From: an uncultured SAR86 cluster bacterium | Lineage (GTDB): Bacteria > Pseudomonadota > Gammaproteobacteria > Magnimaribacterales > D2472 | Length of the DNA stretch: 14,707 bases | Reading direction: 5' to 3' | Assembly (NCBI GenBank): GCA_938075575.1 | Contig: CALJHI010000011.1 | Span: forward strand, 1 to 14,707 | Shown here: positions 8,352 to 14,707 of the stretch, in pieces | Layout of the letters: each line of letters begins with the position of its first letter | Position numbering within the stretch: the stretch's first letter is position 1 | Made by a program: the position numbers and the translations under genes | Notes under the pieces: model-generated | What the model saw: the letters and a program-made list of their open reading frames with translations, nothing else | Told to the model about the DNA's origin: nothing | The model's database searches: none

Positions 8352-8377
8352 AAGCCGAGGCACTAAGGCCTCGGCTT
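8352..8377 (-). terminator. Perfect GC-rich hairpin between tuf and tRNA-Trp
   Basis: Ten-base perfect inverted repeat (AAGCCGAGGC / GCCTCGGCTT) with a six-base loop, 15 bases after the tuf stop codon. On the minus strand it is followed by ACTTGTCTTTG, not an unbroken T run. It may therefore be a leaky terminator or attenuator that lets some transcripts continue into tRNA-Trp and secE, or an RNA-processing signal. The structure is seen directly; partial termination is inference. Confidence 0.65.
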
Positions 8378-8392
8378 TAATCATCAATTCTT

Positions 8393-9583
8393 CTATTCAA
8401 TAATTTTTGCTACTACACCAGCACCAACAGTTCTTCCACCTTCTCTAATCGCAAACTTAAGACCTTCATCCATAGCAATTGGAGCGATAAGTGTAACTAC
8501 CATTTTGATGTTGTCGCCTGGCATAACCATTTCAACTCCATCAGGAAGCTCACAAGCTCCAGTTACATCAGTTGTTCTAAAATAGAATTGGGGTCTATAG
8601 TTACTAAAGAACGGAGTATGTCTTCCGCCCTCTTCTTTGCTTAATACATAGATTTCAGCTTCAAATTTAGTATGAGGAGATATAGAGCTAGGCTTTGCTA
8701 ATACTTGGCCTCTTTCTACTGCTTCTCTGTCAATGCCTCTTAAGAGGATACCGCAATTCTCACCAGCTCTTCCCTCATCAAGTGATTTTCTAAACATCTC
8801 AACGCCGGTACATGTTGTTTGAGTTGTATCCTTAATTCCAACAATCTCTAAAGGATCTCCAGTATTAACAATACCTGTTTCGATTCTTCCAGTAACAACT
8901 GTTCCTCTTCCAGAAATAGTGAATACATCTTCAATAGGCATCAAGAAATCACCATCAACTGGTCTTTCTGGCTCAGGCACATATGTATCCAATGTTTCAA
9001 TAAGTTTTGTTACAGCCGGAACACCAATATCTGACGTATCACCTTCCAAAGCTTTTAATGCACTACCTACGATGATTGGCGTATCATCACCTGGGAAGTC
9101 ATACTCATTAAGAAGGTCTCTGATTTCCATTTCTACAAGCTCTTGTAGTTCAGGATCATCGACTTGGTCAGCTTTATTCATAAATACTACAATATGTGGA
9201 ACTCCAACCTGTCTTGCTAAAAGAATGTGCTCTCTTGTTTGAGGCATTGGACCATCAGCAGCACTTACCACTAATATAGCGCCATCCATCTGAGCAGCAC
9301 CAGTAATCATGTTTTTAACATAATCAGCGTGACCTGGACAGTCAACGTGTGCATAGTGACGAGCAGTAGATACATACTCAACATGAGAAGTAGCAATTGT
9401 TATTCCTCTTTCTCTCTCTTCTGGAGCATTATCAATATTTGCAAAGTCTACAGCATCACCACCGAATACTTCTGCAGCAACCTTAGTTAAAGCAGCTGTT
9501 AATGTAGTTTTACCATGGTCTACGTGACCAACTGTCCCAACGTTAACGTGGGGTAAGGTTCTTTCGAATTTTTCTCTAGCCAT
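8393..9583 (-). CDS. tuf: Translation elongation factor Tu
   Basis: EF-Tu delivers aminoacyl-tRNA to the ribosome. It has 396 residues from the ATG at 9583 (E. coli 394). GTPase motifs are all present: GHVDHGKT (residues 19-26), RGITI in switch I, DCPGH (about 81-85) and NKAD (about 136-139). Domains 2 and 3 follow, with the conserved PIEDVFTISGRGTVVTGR and the C-terminal REGGRTVGAGVVAKI. The reading frame stays open upstream to 9631, but that would start inside tRNA-Thr. MAREKFERT is the universal start and has GAGAGG just before it. By position it corresponds to tufB; no second copy is visible in this window. Confidence 0.99.
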   Translation of the reverse strand: MAREKFERTLPHVNVGTVGHVDHGKTTLTAALTKVAAEVFGGDAVDFANIDNAPEERERGITIATSHVEYVSTARHYAHVDCPGHADYVKNMITGAAQMDGAILVVSAADGPMPQTREHILLARQVGVPHIVVFMNKADQVDDPELQELVEMEIRDLLNEYDFPGDDTPIIVGSALKALEGDTSDIGVPAVTKLIETLDTYVPEPERPVDGDFLMPIEDVFTISGRGTVVTGRIETGIVNTGDPLEIVGIKDTTQTTCTGVEMFRKSLDEGRAGENCGILLRGIDREAVERGQVLAKPSSISPHTKFEAEIYVLSKEEGGRHTPFFSNYRPQFYFRTTDVTGACELPDGVEMVMPGDNIKMVVTLIAPIAMDEGLKFAIREGGRTVGAGVVAKIIE

Positions 9584-9621
9584 TTTTTTACGCCTCTCTG
9601 AAATTAATATTTTAATAAAAA

Positions 9622-9696
9622 TGGAGCTCATAACCGGACTTGAACCGGTGACCTCTTACTTACCAAGCAAGTGCTCTACCGCTGAGCTATATGAGC
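9622..9696 (-). tRNA. tRNA-Thr (GGT anticodon)
   Basis: 75 bases with encoded CCA. The acceptor is GCTCATA/TATGAGC, and the D arm is GCTCAGCGGTAGAGC. The anticodon stem CTTGC/GTAAG encloses loop TTGGTAA, so the anticodon is GGT. The T arm is ACCGG-TTCAAGT-CCGGT. It is very similar to E. coli thrT, which is also directly upstream of tufB. It is the first gene after the promoter at 9729-9757 and ends 38 bases before the tuf start codon. Confidence 0.97.
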
Positions 9697-9728
9697 CCGA
9701 CATAAGCATCCTATTTTTAAGGTGGCGT

Positions 9729-9757
9729 ATTATCCCTCTAAAAATTGATAAACTCAA
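9729..9757 (-). promoter_or_regulatory. Sigma70-type promoter for tRNA-Thr / tuf / secE-rpoC unit
   Basis: On the minus strand, a -35 box TTGAGT (9757-9752) and a -10 box GATAAT (9734-9729) are separated by exactly 17 bases. A GC-leaning discriminator (ACGCC) follows, typical of growth-rate- and ppGpp-controlled stable RNA promoters. Transcription would start near 9722, about 26 bases before tRNA-Thr. It is the best promoter match I found upstream of the long housekeeping unit. Confidence 0.7.
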
Positions 9758-9815
9758 CCTTTTTACAAGATAAATTTAAAGATTTTTTTTGGTAAAAAAA
9801 TTACTAAAAGAAAGA

Positions 9816-9899
9816 TGGTGGAGAGGGTAGGATTCGAACCTACGTAGCCGAAGCGGCAGATTTACAGTCTGCTGGTATTAACCACTCACCCACCTCTCC
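9816..9899 (-). tRNA. tRNA-Tyr (GTA anticodon)
   Basis: 84-base class II tRNA with encoded CCA. The acceptor is GGAGAGG/CCTCTCC with discriminator A. The anticodon stem is GCAGA/TCTGC with loop CTGTAAA, so the anticodon is GTA. A long variable arm (CGCTTCGGCTACG region) and the T arm GTAGG-TTCGAAT-CCTAC follow. It corresponds to E. coli tyrU by position. The roughly 120 bases between it and tRNA-Thr(GGT), where many gammaproteobacteria carry tRNA-Gly, hold the promoter above and AT-rich sequence but no tRNA. Confidence 0.97.
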
Positions 9900-9913
9900 A
9901 TTTCAAGGTAGCT

Positions 9914-9942
9914 ATTTTTGTTCTAGAATGCATTTAAGTCAA
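9914..9942 (-). promoter_or_regulatory. Putative promoter of tRNA-Tyr
   Basis: On the minus strand, TTGACT (9942-9937) is followed after 17 bases by AAAAAT (9919-9914), and tRNA-Tyr begins about 15 bases further on. The -35 matches consensus at five of six positions and the -10 at four of six. It is back to back with birA, so any birA promoter in this stretch (a TAGAAT at 9924-9929 on the plus strand is the only candidate) would overlap it. Confidence 0.5.
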
Positions 9943-9956
9943 CTAGTTTTTTTATA

Positions 9957-10703
9957 TTGAATAATTTAGACATAAATATTTTACAAAGAAATATCTCTTC
10001 AAAGATAGTCAAAATAACAACTTTTGATGAAATTGATTCTACGAATGAGCAATGTAAAAGAGATATCCTAGATAATAGAATAAATATAAATATTGCAAAC
10101 AAACAGACCCAAGGAAGAGGCAGAAGAGGCAAAAGCTGGTCTAGTCCAGATTCTGGTAATATCTATATGTCTTTATCAAAAGTGAACCTTACTAAGCAAG
10201 ATTTTCCTCTTAGTCTTTCAGTTGGGCTTATATGCCAAAGCGCAATTCAATCATTCTTGACAGAAGAAAAAATCAAACTGAAGTGGCCAAATGATATTTT
10301 AATAAATAATAAAAAAATAGGCGGCATTCTGGTTGAGCAAGAATTTTTTGGATCAAATGTATTAAGTATTATTGGGATAGGTATTAATTTAAATATTGCT
10401 AAGAAAGAGGATTGGTGGGGTGACCTTTCTGAGTTTTCTAGCCTAATTAAAAGAGAAGAACTTATAAATAAAATAATTTTAAAGGTTTTAGATTTTTTTG
10501 AGAATGGTATTGATAACTCTGTATCTCAATGGGAAGATATCTGCATGCATATGAATAAAGAAATCAATATAATTCAAGCAAATAAAGTTATTGATAAAGG
10601 TATCTTCAAGGGCATTAACGAAGATGGCAGCATGAACATAAGCAATAAAAATGGCAAAAAAACATATCTTTTTGGAGAAGTTTCAATAAAAGGAATTTAT
10701 TAG
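9957..10703 (+). CDS. birA: Biotin--[acetyl-CoA carboxylase] ligase, short form without DNA-binding domain
   Basis: Activates biotin as biotinyl-AMP and attaches it to the carrier lysine of acetyl-CoA carboxylase (AccB) and related enzymes. It has 248 residues and is made only of the catalytic and C-terminal domains. DEIDSTNEQ opens the catalytic part (about residues 25-33). GRGRRGKSW (53-61) is the biotinyl-AMP loop, and KWPND (109-113) and KKIGGILVE contain further active-site residues. GIGINLNI follows. The winged-helix domain that makes E. coli BirA (321 residues) a repressor of the bio operon is absent. No ATG fits, so the start is TTG at 9957; an in-frame stop at 9924 excludes a longer form. 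No clear ribosome binding site is visible, so the exact start is uncertain. msrA follows after three bases. Confidence 0.93.
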   Translation: MNNLDINILQRNISSKIVKITTFDEIDSTNEQCKRDILDNRININIANKQTQGRGRRGKSWSSPDSGNIYMSLSKVNLTKQDFPLSLSVGLICQSAIQSFLTEEKIKLKWPNDILINNKKIGGILVEQEFFGSNVLSIIGIGINLNIAKKEDWWGDLSEFSSLIKREELINKIILKVLDFFENGIDNSVSQWEDICMHMNKEINIIQANKVIDKGIFKGINEDGSMNISNKNGKKTYLFGEVSIKGIY

Positions 10704-10706
10704 TTT

Positions 10707-11264
10707 ATGGATCATTACATTAAAAAGATCTCTCTTGTATCACCTCTGCCGGATGGATTTAAAGAAATTATTTTAGGTGCTGGTTGTTTTTGGGGGGTTG
10801 AAAGAAAATTTTATGATCTCCCCGGAGTCTATCTAACCTCTACTGGTTACTGTGGTGGTTTAACAAAAAACCCTTCGTATGAAGAAGTGTGCTCTGGAGA
10901 AACTGGACATGCAGAAGTAATAAAAGTTATTTATGATCCTGAATTGATAGATTTCGAAGACTTGTTAATAGTTTTTTGGGAATGTCATGATCCTACTCAA
11001 GGCATGAGACAGGGCAACGACATAGGAACGCAATATAGATCTTTAATAGTTTGCTCCTCTGAGAAAGATGTAGAAGTTGCAAAAATATCAAAAGAAAAAT
11101 ATCAATCTGTTTTGCGCGATAATAGATTTGGAGAAATAACTACTGAAATACTAAAAAATAAAGAATATTTTCTTGCTGAGGAATACCATCAACAATATCT
11201 TGCAAAAAACCCAAATGGCTATTGTGGTATTGGAGGAACAAATTGCTCTTTCCCAAAAGAATAA
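10707..11264 (+). CDS. msrA: Peptide-methionine (S)-S-oxide reductase MsrA
   Basis: Reduces methionine-S-sulfoxide in damaged proteins with thioredoxin as electron donor. It has 185 residues. The catalytic motif GCFWG has its nucleophile at C27, and TSTGYCGG follows at about residues 45-52. ECHDPTQGMRQGNDIGTQYRS is the conserved central segment, and AEEYHQQYL precedes the C-terminal YCGIGG with candidate resolving cysteines C173 and C180. No signal peptide is visible, so it is cytoplasmic. The ATG is three bases after the birA stop, so the two are almost certainly cotranscribed. The ribosome binding site (AAAGGA) is rather far upstream. Confidence 0.96.
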   Translation: MDHYIKKISLVSPLPDGFKEIILGAGCFWGVERKFYDLPGVYLTSTGYCGGLTKNPSYEEVCSGETGHAEVIKVIYDPELIDFEDLLIVFWECHDPTQGMRQGNDIGTQYRSLIVCSSEKDVEVAKISKEKYQSVLRDNRFGEITTEILKNKEYFLAEEYHQQYLAKNPNGYCGIGGTNCSFPKE

Positions 11265-11270
11265 TTTGTA

Positions 11271-11276
11271 TATAAT
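11271..11276 (+). promoter_or_regulatory. -10-like box upstream of tRNA-Thr(TGT)
   Basis: A perfect TATAAT lies seven bases after the msrA stop codon and eleven bases before the tRNA. I found no convincing -35 box at 16-18 bases. The tRNA may have its own weak promoter, be read through from birA-msrA, or both. Confidence 0.35.
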
Positions 11277-11286
11277 AACTTTTTTT

Positions 11287-11363
<77 letters not shown>

Positions 11364-11374
11364 TTTTAAATATT

Positions 11375-11396
11375 AAACCCATCATTAGATGGGTTT
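11375..11396. terminator. Bidirectional hairpin terminator between convergent units
   Basis: Perfect nine-base stem (AAACCCATC / GATGGGTTT) with a four-base loop. It lies 11 bases after tRNA-Thr(TGT) on the plus strand and five bases after the amidohydrolase stop codon on the minus strand. T-rich flanks follow on both sides (TTCTCTC one way, AATATTTAAAA the other). The position between two convergent units supports shared termination. Confidence 0.75.
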
Positions 11397-11401
11397 TCTC
11401 T

Positions 11402-12676
11402 CTATCTATAGATATTTGGTTTATCTAAACTTTTAGTATATCTATCTCTAAGCCTTGATGATCTTGTTGTAAGGTCTGTATCTAATCCATTAATAAATAC
11501 TTTTATTGGCATGCTTGATGGCTCTAACGGATCTGCATCCCAGATAATTAAATCTGCTGATGCCCCCTCTTCGACTAATCCCTTAGATCCAAGTCTAAAA
11601 GTTTTTGAAACATTGCTTGATAGGGCTTTAATTGCGCCAGAGTATGACATTCCATTGGCGACTGCAACTCCAGCGCCCTGCCTTATCAAATGATAGTTAT
11701 GATCTCTTGGTGCATTAAACATTAATGTAATTCCTGCATCCTCTAGTCTAGCAGCAGCATTAATATTTGATGCAAGCTCATCAAATGAGTTAGGTATATT
11801 GTTAATAGGATTAACTATTAAAGGTATGTTGCTTTCTGCCAATTGCTCAATAACTAGGGTAGCTTCTTGAGCACCCATTATTATTAAATTTAAATTATAT
11901 TTTTTCTTTATTTCAATCAGTTTTAAAATGTCTGAAGCTCTATTTGATTCAATTATCAAGGGCAAGTCTGTTTTTGCTAGGTTGTATAATGCCTGTATAT
12001 CTCTAATTTGAAGATCTAAATAATCAACTAAAGGTATCTCGCTCATAAATTTGGTTATTTCAGCATTGGATTTCATAATCTTAGAGTCAATTGAATAAGC
12101 TAAATCTAATAAATCCTCTATGAGAGCAAAAGTCTCTGCCCTAGACCCTGATGAGCTGCCGCCTACTCTGCCGACCATAACCATGTCTTTTACTCCAGAA
12201 ATATTTAACTTACTATCAAGATCAAAAAAAGAACCAAACCCACCAATTGGACTTGATGAATATTTTGGCAAAGTTATAGCCGAGGTAATACCATTGGCCC
12301 TATTCCAAGGTATTAATGTTGAATTTGGATTAAAGGCATCAAATACTGAAAACCCAATATTGTAAATAGATGGTGTATCGTCACGGGTAACACTTAGCGC
12401 ACCTATTTCGACAATCCCAATCTCAGTATCAGTTGCAATAAATCCTGGCGTAATAATCATGCCGCTAGCATCGATTACATTCTCAACATCAAATAGATTA
12501 TTTGAAATATTTCTTATCTTGCCGTTTTTTATATAAATATTACCGATAAAAGGACTATCAGATTTGCCATCATAAATATTGGCATTAGTAATCAATACTT
12601 CCTCAGCACTCATGCTATTCGCAAAGAAAATTATTAAATAAGTAGCAAGGTATCTTTTAAATTTTAAATTTAGCAT
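11402..12676 (-). CDS. Exported amidohydrolase-family protein lacking the metal site
   Basis: 424 residues from the ATG at 12676 (an in-frame GTG one codon earlier is possible). A signal peptide is evident: basic N terminus, hydrophobic YLATYLIIFFA, and likely cleavage after NSMSA. The small beta-sandwich parts (VLITNANIYDG at the N terminus, EEGASADLIIWDADPL near the C terminus) are typical of imidazolonepropionase-like amidohydrolases. The HxH motif after strand 1 is replaced by D-T-E (GFIATDTEIG). By eye alignment with the upstream partner, the later ligand histidines and the catalytic aspartate become I/E, G/A and A. It therefore probably lacks metal-dependent hydrolysis. It may act as a partner or scaffold of the upstream enzyme, or bind a ligand. 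It overlaps that gene by one base. Confidence 0.85.
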   Translation of the reverse strand: MLNLKFKRYLATYLIIFFANSMSAEEVLITNANIYDGKSDSPFIGNIYIKNGKIRNISNNLFDVENVIDASGMIITPGFIATDTEIGIVEIGALSVTRDDTPSIYNIGFSVFDAFNPNSTLIPWNRANGITSAITLPKYSSSPIGGFGSFFDLDSKLNISGVKDMVMVGRVGGSSSGSRAETFALIEDLLDLAYSIDSKIMKSNAEITKFMSEIPLVDYLDLQIRDIQALYNLAKTDLPLIIESNRASDILKLIEIKKKYNLNLIIMGAQEATLVIEQLAESNIPLIVNPINNIPNSFDELASNINAAARLEDAGITLMFNAPRDHNYHLIRQGAGVAVANGMSYSGAIKALSSNVSKTFRLGSKGLVEEGASADLIIWDADPLEPSSMPIKVFINGLDTDLTTRSSRLRDRYTKSLDKPNIYR

Positions 12677-14070
12677 CACTCTTCTATCCTATTTTTATTT
12701 GGATTAAGAATTCCAAGATCAAAGTCAGATACTGGTTCATAGCCAGAATCTCTGTCGTATGCTATTGCTCCATCTATAAATACTTTCTCAGCCAATGTGT
12801 ATACACTGAATGGATTTCCATTCCACAAAACAATATCTGCATTTTTACCTACCTTAAGGGATCCAGTAACGTCATAAATTCCTGCTGCCTTGGCGGGATT
12901 ACTTGTTATCCATTTTATAGCCCTAGCTTCAGAGATGTCATAACCTGCTCTTATTCCTGCTGCTAAGGCTTTTGATGCTTCCTGATTTAAATGTTGGATT
13001 CCAATTTCGCTGTCAGAGTGGACTATTGCGCACCCCTTCCCGTTTCTAGCTTGATCGACTATAGCCACATTTGCTTGCACCATATCATATGCCTCATGTT
13101 TAAATCCCCACCAATCAGCCCATAACGCTGCGCAAATATTATTATCAGCTAGTAAATCTGCAATCTTGTATGCTTCTATAGCATGGTGAAACGCAGTAAT
13201 CTCATATCCAAATTCATTAGCTATATCTATCATTACCGCCATCTCATCAGCTCTGTAGCAATGGTTATGAACTAGAATATCTCCTCTGAGAACTCCTGCT
13301 AATGTTTCTAGCTCAAGATCTCTTTGAGGCTTATAACCCATTTCTTTGGCCTCTTCCGATTTTGAATCATACTCATCCAATCTGCTCAGGTAACTTGTAG
13401 CCTTAATCCATGATTTCCTGTAGCCAGCAGCATTTCCCATGCGTGTAGATGGAGCTTGGCTTCTATTACCATAAACTCTTTTTGGATTTTCACCACAAGC
13501 CATTTTTAAAGAATGAGGTGCGTCAGGAAACTTCATAGAATTTATAGTGTTTCGTTGAACATTTTTTGCTGTCACGCCTCTGCCACCAATAAGATTTGCC
13601 GAACCAGGCAAAACATGAAAAGTTGTAACGCCACCTTTTAATGCAAGAGCAAATTGAGGATCTTGCACCCATATAGAATGCTCTGCCCAAACATCAGCAG
13701 TTACCGGGCTTGTTGACTCATTACCATCTGAACTTGTTTGCACTGAGGGGGCTGGATAAACACCCATATGCGAATGAATATCTATAATTCCAGGCGTAAT
13801 CCATTTATTTGTTACATCTATGACTTTGATATCTTCTGATTTTGGAAGATCTTTGCCTATTGCAACGATTTTTCCATCTTGGATAATAATGTCAGTATCT
13901 AAATATTTATTGCCATCTCCATCAAAAATATTTGCATTTTGAAATAAAACATTTGAGTAAGGCATTGGAAAGTAAGTTGATTTAAAAGGCTCATTTTCTG
14001 AAGAAATGAATTGAGATAACGATGCGATAAAAGCAAAACTTAATATATGTTTTATGTATATAATTTTCAT
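12676..14070 (-). CDS. Exported metal-dependent amidohydrolase (imidazolonepropionase-like)
   Basis: 464 residues, with an N-terminal hydrophobic segment (about 8-22, HILSFAFIASLSQF) consistent with a signal peptide and export to the periplasm. Amidohydrolase landmarks are VLFQNANIFDG, ITPGIIDIHSHMG with metal ligands H99 and H101, VHNH (H268, H270), AFHH (H295, H296) and HSDS with catalytic D353. GKNADIVLWNGNPF follows near the C terminus. CGENPKRVYG and PSTRMG (about 192-212) are typical of the secreted COG1228-type group. Substrate cannot be told; cyclic amides or dipeptide-like compounds are known for relatives. The ATG at 14070 has no clear ribosome binding site. The stop codon overlaps the start of the degenerate paralogue (TGATG), so the two are coupled. 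Confidence 0.88.
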   Translation of the reverse strand: MKIIYIKHILSFAFIASLSQFISSENEPFKSTYFPMPYSNVLFQNANIFDGDGNKYLDTDIIIQDGKIVAIGKDLPKSEDIKVIDVTNKWITPGIIDIHSHMGVYPAPSVQTSSDGNESTSPVTADVWAEHSIWVQDPQFALALKGGVTTFHVLPGSANLIGGRGVTAKNVQRNTINSMKFPDAPHSLKMACGENPKRVYGNRSQAPSTRMGNAAGYRKSWIKATSYLSRLDEYDSKSEEAKEMGYKPQRDLELETLAGVLRGDILVHNHCYRADEMAVMIDIANEFGYEITAFHHAIEAYKIADLLADNNICAALWADWWGFKHEAYDMVQANVAIVDQARNGKGCAIVHSDSEIGIQHLNQEASKALAAGIRAGYDISEARAIKWITSNPAKAAGIYDVTGSLKVGKNADIVLWNGNPFSVYTLAEKVFIDGAIAYDRDSGYEPVSDFDLGILNPNKNRIEE

Positions 14071-14076
14071 ATGATT

Positions 14077-14116
14077 AGTATATGTTGTTAAAACATTTAA
14101 TTAAATACCATATAAT
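14077..14116. promoter_or_regulatory. Divergent intergenic region with two -10-like boxes and an AT palindrome
   Basis: The 75 bases between the amidohydrolase and the small plus-strand gene hold TATACT on the minus strand (14082-14077), TATAAT on the plus strand (14111-14116), and a perfect 12-base palindrome ATTTAATTAAAT (14095-14106) between them. Neither -10 box has a good -35 at normal spacing. The minus-strand box would start transcription at about the ATG itself. In DNA this AT-rich, a short palindrome is weak evidence for an operator. Confidence 0.35.
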
Positions 14117-14145
14117 TTCATAACATTTTTAAATGGATAAATGAA

Positions 14146-14382
14146 ATGAGTGAAATTATCAATAGTCTAAAAAATGGCAAAGTCGAAATAACTTTTAAAT
14201 CTTTAAAGAGTGGAAGACAAATAAAAGAAATTTGTTCCCTTCACCCATCAGAAATTCCAAATGACTTTTCATTTAATCAAAGCAATGATTCTGAATCTAT
14301 TCTTTGTTATTTGGTTGAGAAAAAAAGATGGGAAGATATAAATAAAAAGACTATTGTTAGTTATGAAGAAATAGATACATGA
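14146..14382 (+). CDS. Small hypothetical protein, possibly Sm/SH3-like (DUF2693/WYL_2 type)
   Basis: 78 residues, with no signal peptide or membrane segment. The pattern (KNGKVEITFKSLKSGRQIKEICSLHP, then YLVEKKRWEDINKKTIVSYEE) resembles small beta-barrel proteins of the DUF2693/WYL_2 family, which pair a VxVTF-type first strand with a later W-containing strand. This was recognised by eye and is not secure. Two ATG codons just upstream run into stops at once, so 14146 is the start, with GGA eight bases before it. It ends 13 bases before an alcohol dehydrogenase gene and may be cotranscribed with it. The function is unknown. Confidence 0.6.
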   Translation: MSEIINSLKNGKVEITFKSLKSGRQIKEICSLHPSEIPNDFSFNQSNDSESILCYLVEKKRWEDINKKTIVSYEEIDT

Positions 14383-14395
14383 GATACTTAAAGCT

Positions 14396-14707
14396 ATGAA
14401 ATCATACCAAGTTATTGAAGACGGTCTTCCCCTAGAAAGAGTTATCTCAGACAAACCAACTCCAAAAGGAAAAGAAGTTTTAATTAAAACAATTGCCTGC
14501 GGAGTTTGTCACTCTGATGTTCATATTCATGATGGATATTTCGATGCTGGCAACGATGAAAGAATTCCATCTAGACTTACCCAACCATTAGCAATGGGTC
14601 ATGAGATCTTCGGAGAGCTTGTGGAAGTTGGTGAAGAGGTTGAAGGTGTGAAAATTGGAAATAAGTATGTTGTATATCCATGGATTGGATGTGGTGAATG
14701 CCATGAA
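14396..14707 (+). CDS. Zinc-dependent alcohol dehydrogenase, N-terminal part, cut by window edge
   Basis: 104 codons from the ATG, open to the right edge of the window. The GroES-like catalytic domain of the medium-chain dehydrogenase family is clear: CGVCHSD with catalytic zinc ligand C38, GHE with H69 and E70, and YPWIGCGECHE beginning the structural zinc lobe (C99, C102). The opening MKSYQVIEDGLPLERV and the YPWIGCGEC segment match a bacterial group annotated simply as alcohol dehydrogenase; the nicotinamide-binding domain lies outside the window. Substrate cannot be deduced. It follows the small protein after 13 bases, without a strong ribosome binding site. Confidence 0.93.
   Translation, partial: MKSYQVIEDGLPLERVISDKPTPKGKEVLIKTIACGVCHSDVHIHDGYFDAGNDERIPSRLTQPLAMGHEIFGELVEVGEEVEGVKIGNKYVVYPWIGCGECHE

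Noticed and set aside
8321..8352. Promoter for tRNA-Trp/secE just after the tuf hairpin (GATAAT, TTGTCT)
   Set aside because: The boxes do not occur in a usable -35/-10 order and spacing; the best combination has 15 bases and four of six -10 matches.
9584..9631. 16-codon upstream extension of the tuf reading frame
   Set aside because: It would begin inside tRNA-Thr. MAREKFERT with GAGAGG before it is the conserved EF-Tu start.
9783..9800. T8-GGT-A7 inverted repeat after tRNA-Tyr as a terminator
   Set aside because: The stem has only A-T pairs in very AT-rich DNA and no GC base; not a credible intrinsic terminator.
9923..10132. 69-codon minus-strand open frame over the birA start
   Set aside because: It overlaps the tRNA-Tyr promoter and the conserved birA coding frame; no independent support.

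Overview
The window carries the transcription and translation core locus of an AT-rich bacterium. Gene order (tRNA-Tyr, tRNA-Thr, tuf, tRNA-Trp, secE, nusG, rplK, rplA, rplJ, rplL, rpoB, rpoC), the three-TM SecE and the RpoB/RpoC sequences all point to a gammaproteobacterium. Low GC, very short intergenic gaps and a pair of secreted amidohydrolases suggest a streamlined marine lineage of the SAR86 type. That placement is inference and was not tested by any search.

Positions 1-9899 read leftward on the minus strand. tRNA-Tyr has its own promoter. A second, strong sigma70-type promoter at 9729-9757 precedes tRNA-Thr(GGT), tuf, tRNA-Trp, secE, nusG, the ribosomal protein genes rplK-rplA-rplJ-rplL, and rpoB-rpoC. 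rpoC is cut by the window edge after 332 codons. From secE to rpoC the genes are packed with overlaps or gaps of at most 34 bases, except for 164 bases before rplJ. That gap holds a recognisable L10 leader, the autoregulatory kink-turn RNA. A GC-rich perfect hairpin between tuf and tRNA-Trp is the only terminator-like structure inside the unit.

Positions 9957-11363 read rightward: a short biotin-protein ligase (birA without the DNA-binding domain), msrA, and tRNA-Thr(TGT). A hairpin at 11375-11396 lies between this unit and a convergent operon. Compared with the classical gammaproteobacterial layout, the birA-to-tRNA-Thr(TGT) block looks inverted, and the tRNA-Gly normally found between tRNA-Tyr and tRNA-Thr is missing.

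Positions 11402-14070 (minus strand) hold two translationally coupled exported amidohydrolase-family proteins. The first has a full set of metal ligands. The second keeps the fold but has lost every ligand position I could align. Divergent from them are a 78-residue small protein and the start of a zinc-dependent alcohol dehydrogenase, which runs off the right edge.

Most of the window is ordinary, conserved housekeeping sequence. I see no CRISPR array, insertion sequence, phage gene or defence system. The points most worth a second look are the enzyme/pseudo-enzyme amidohydrolase pair, the fused super-operon, the rearranged tRNA/birA block and the rare start codons.
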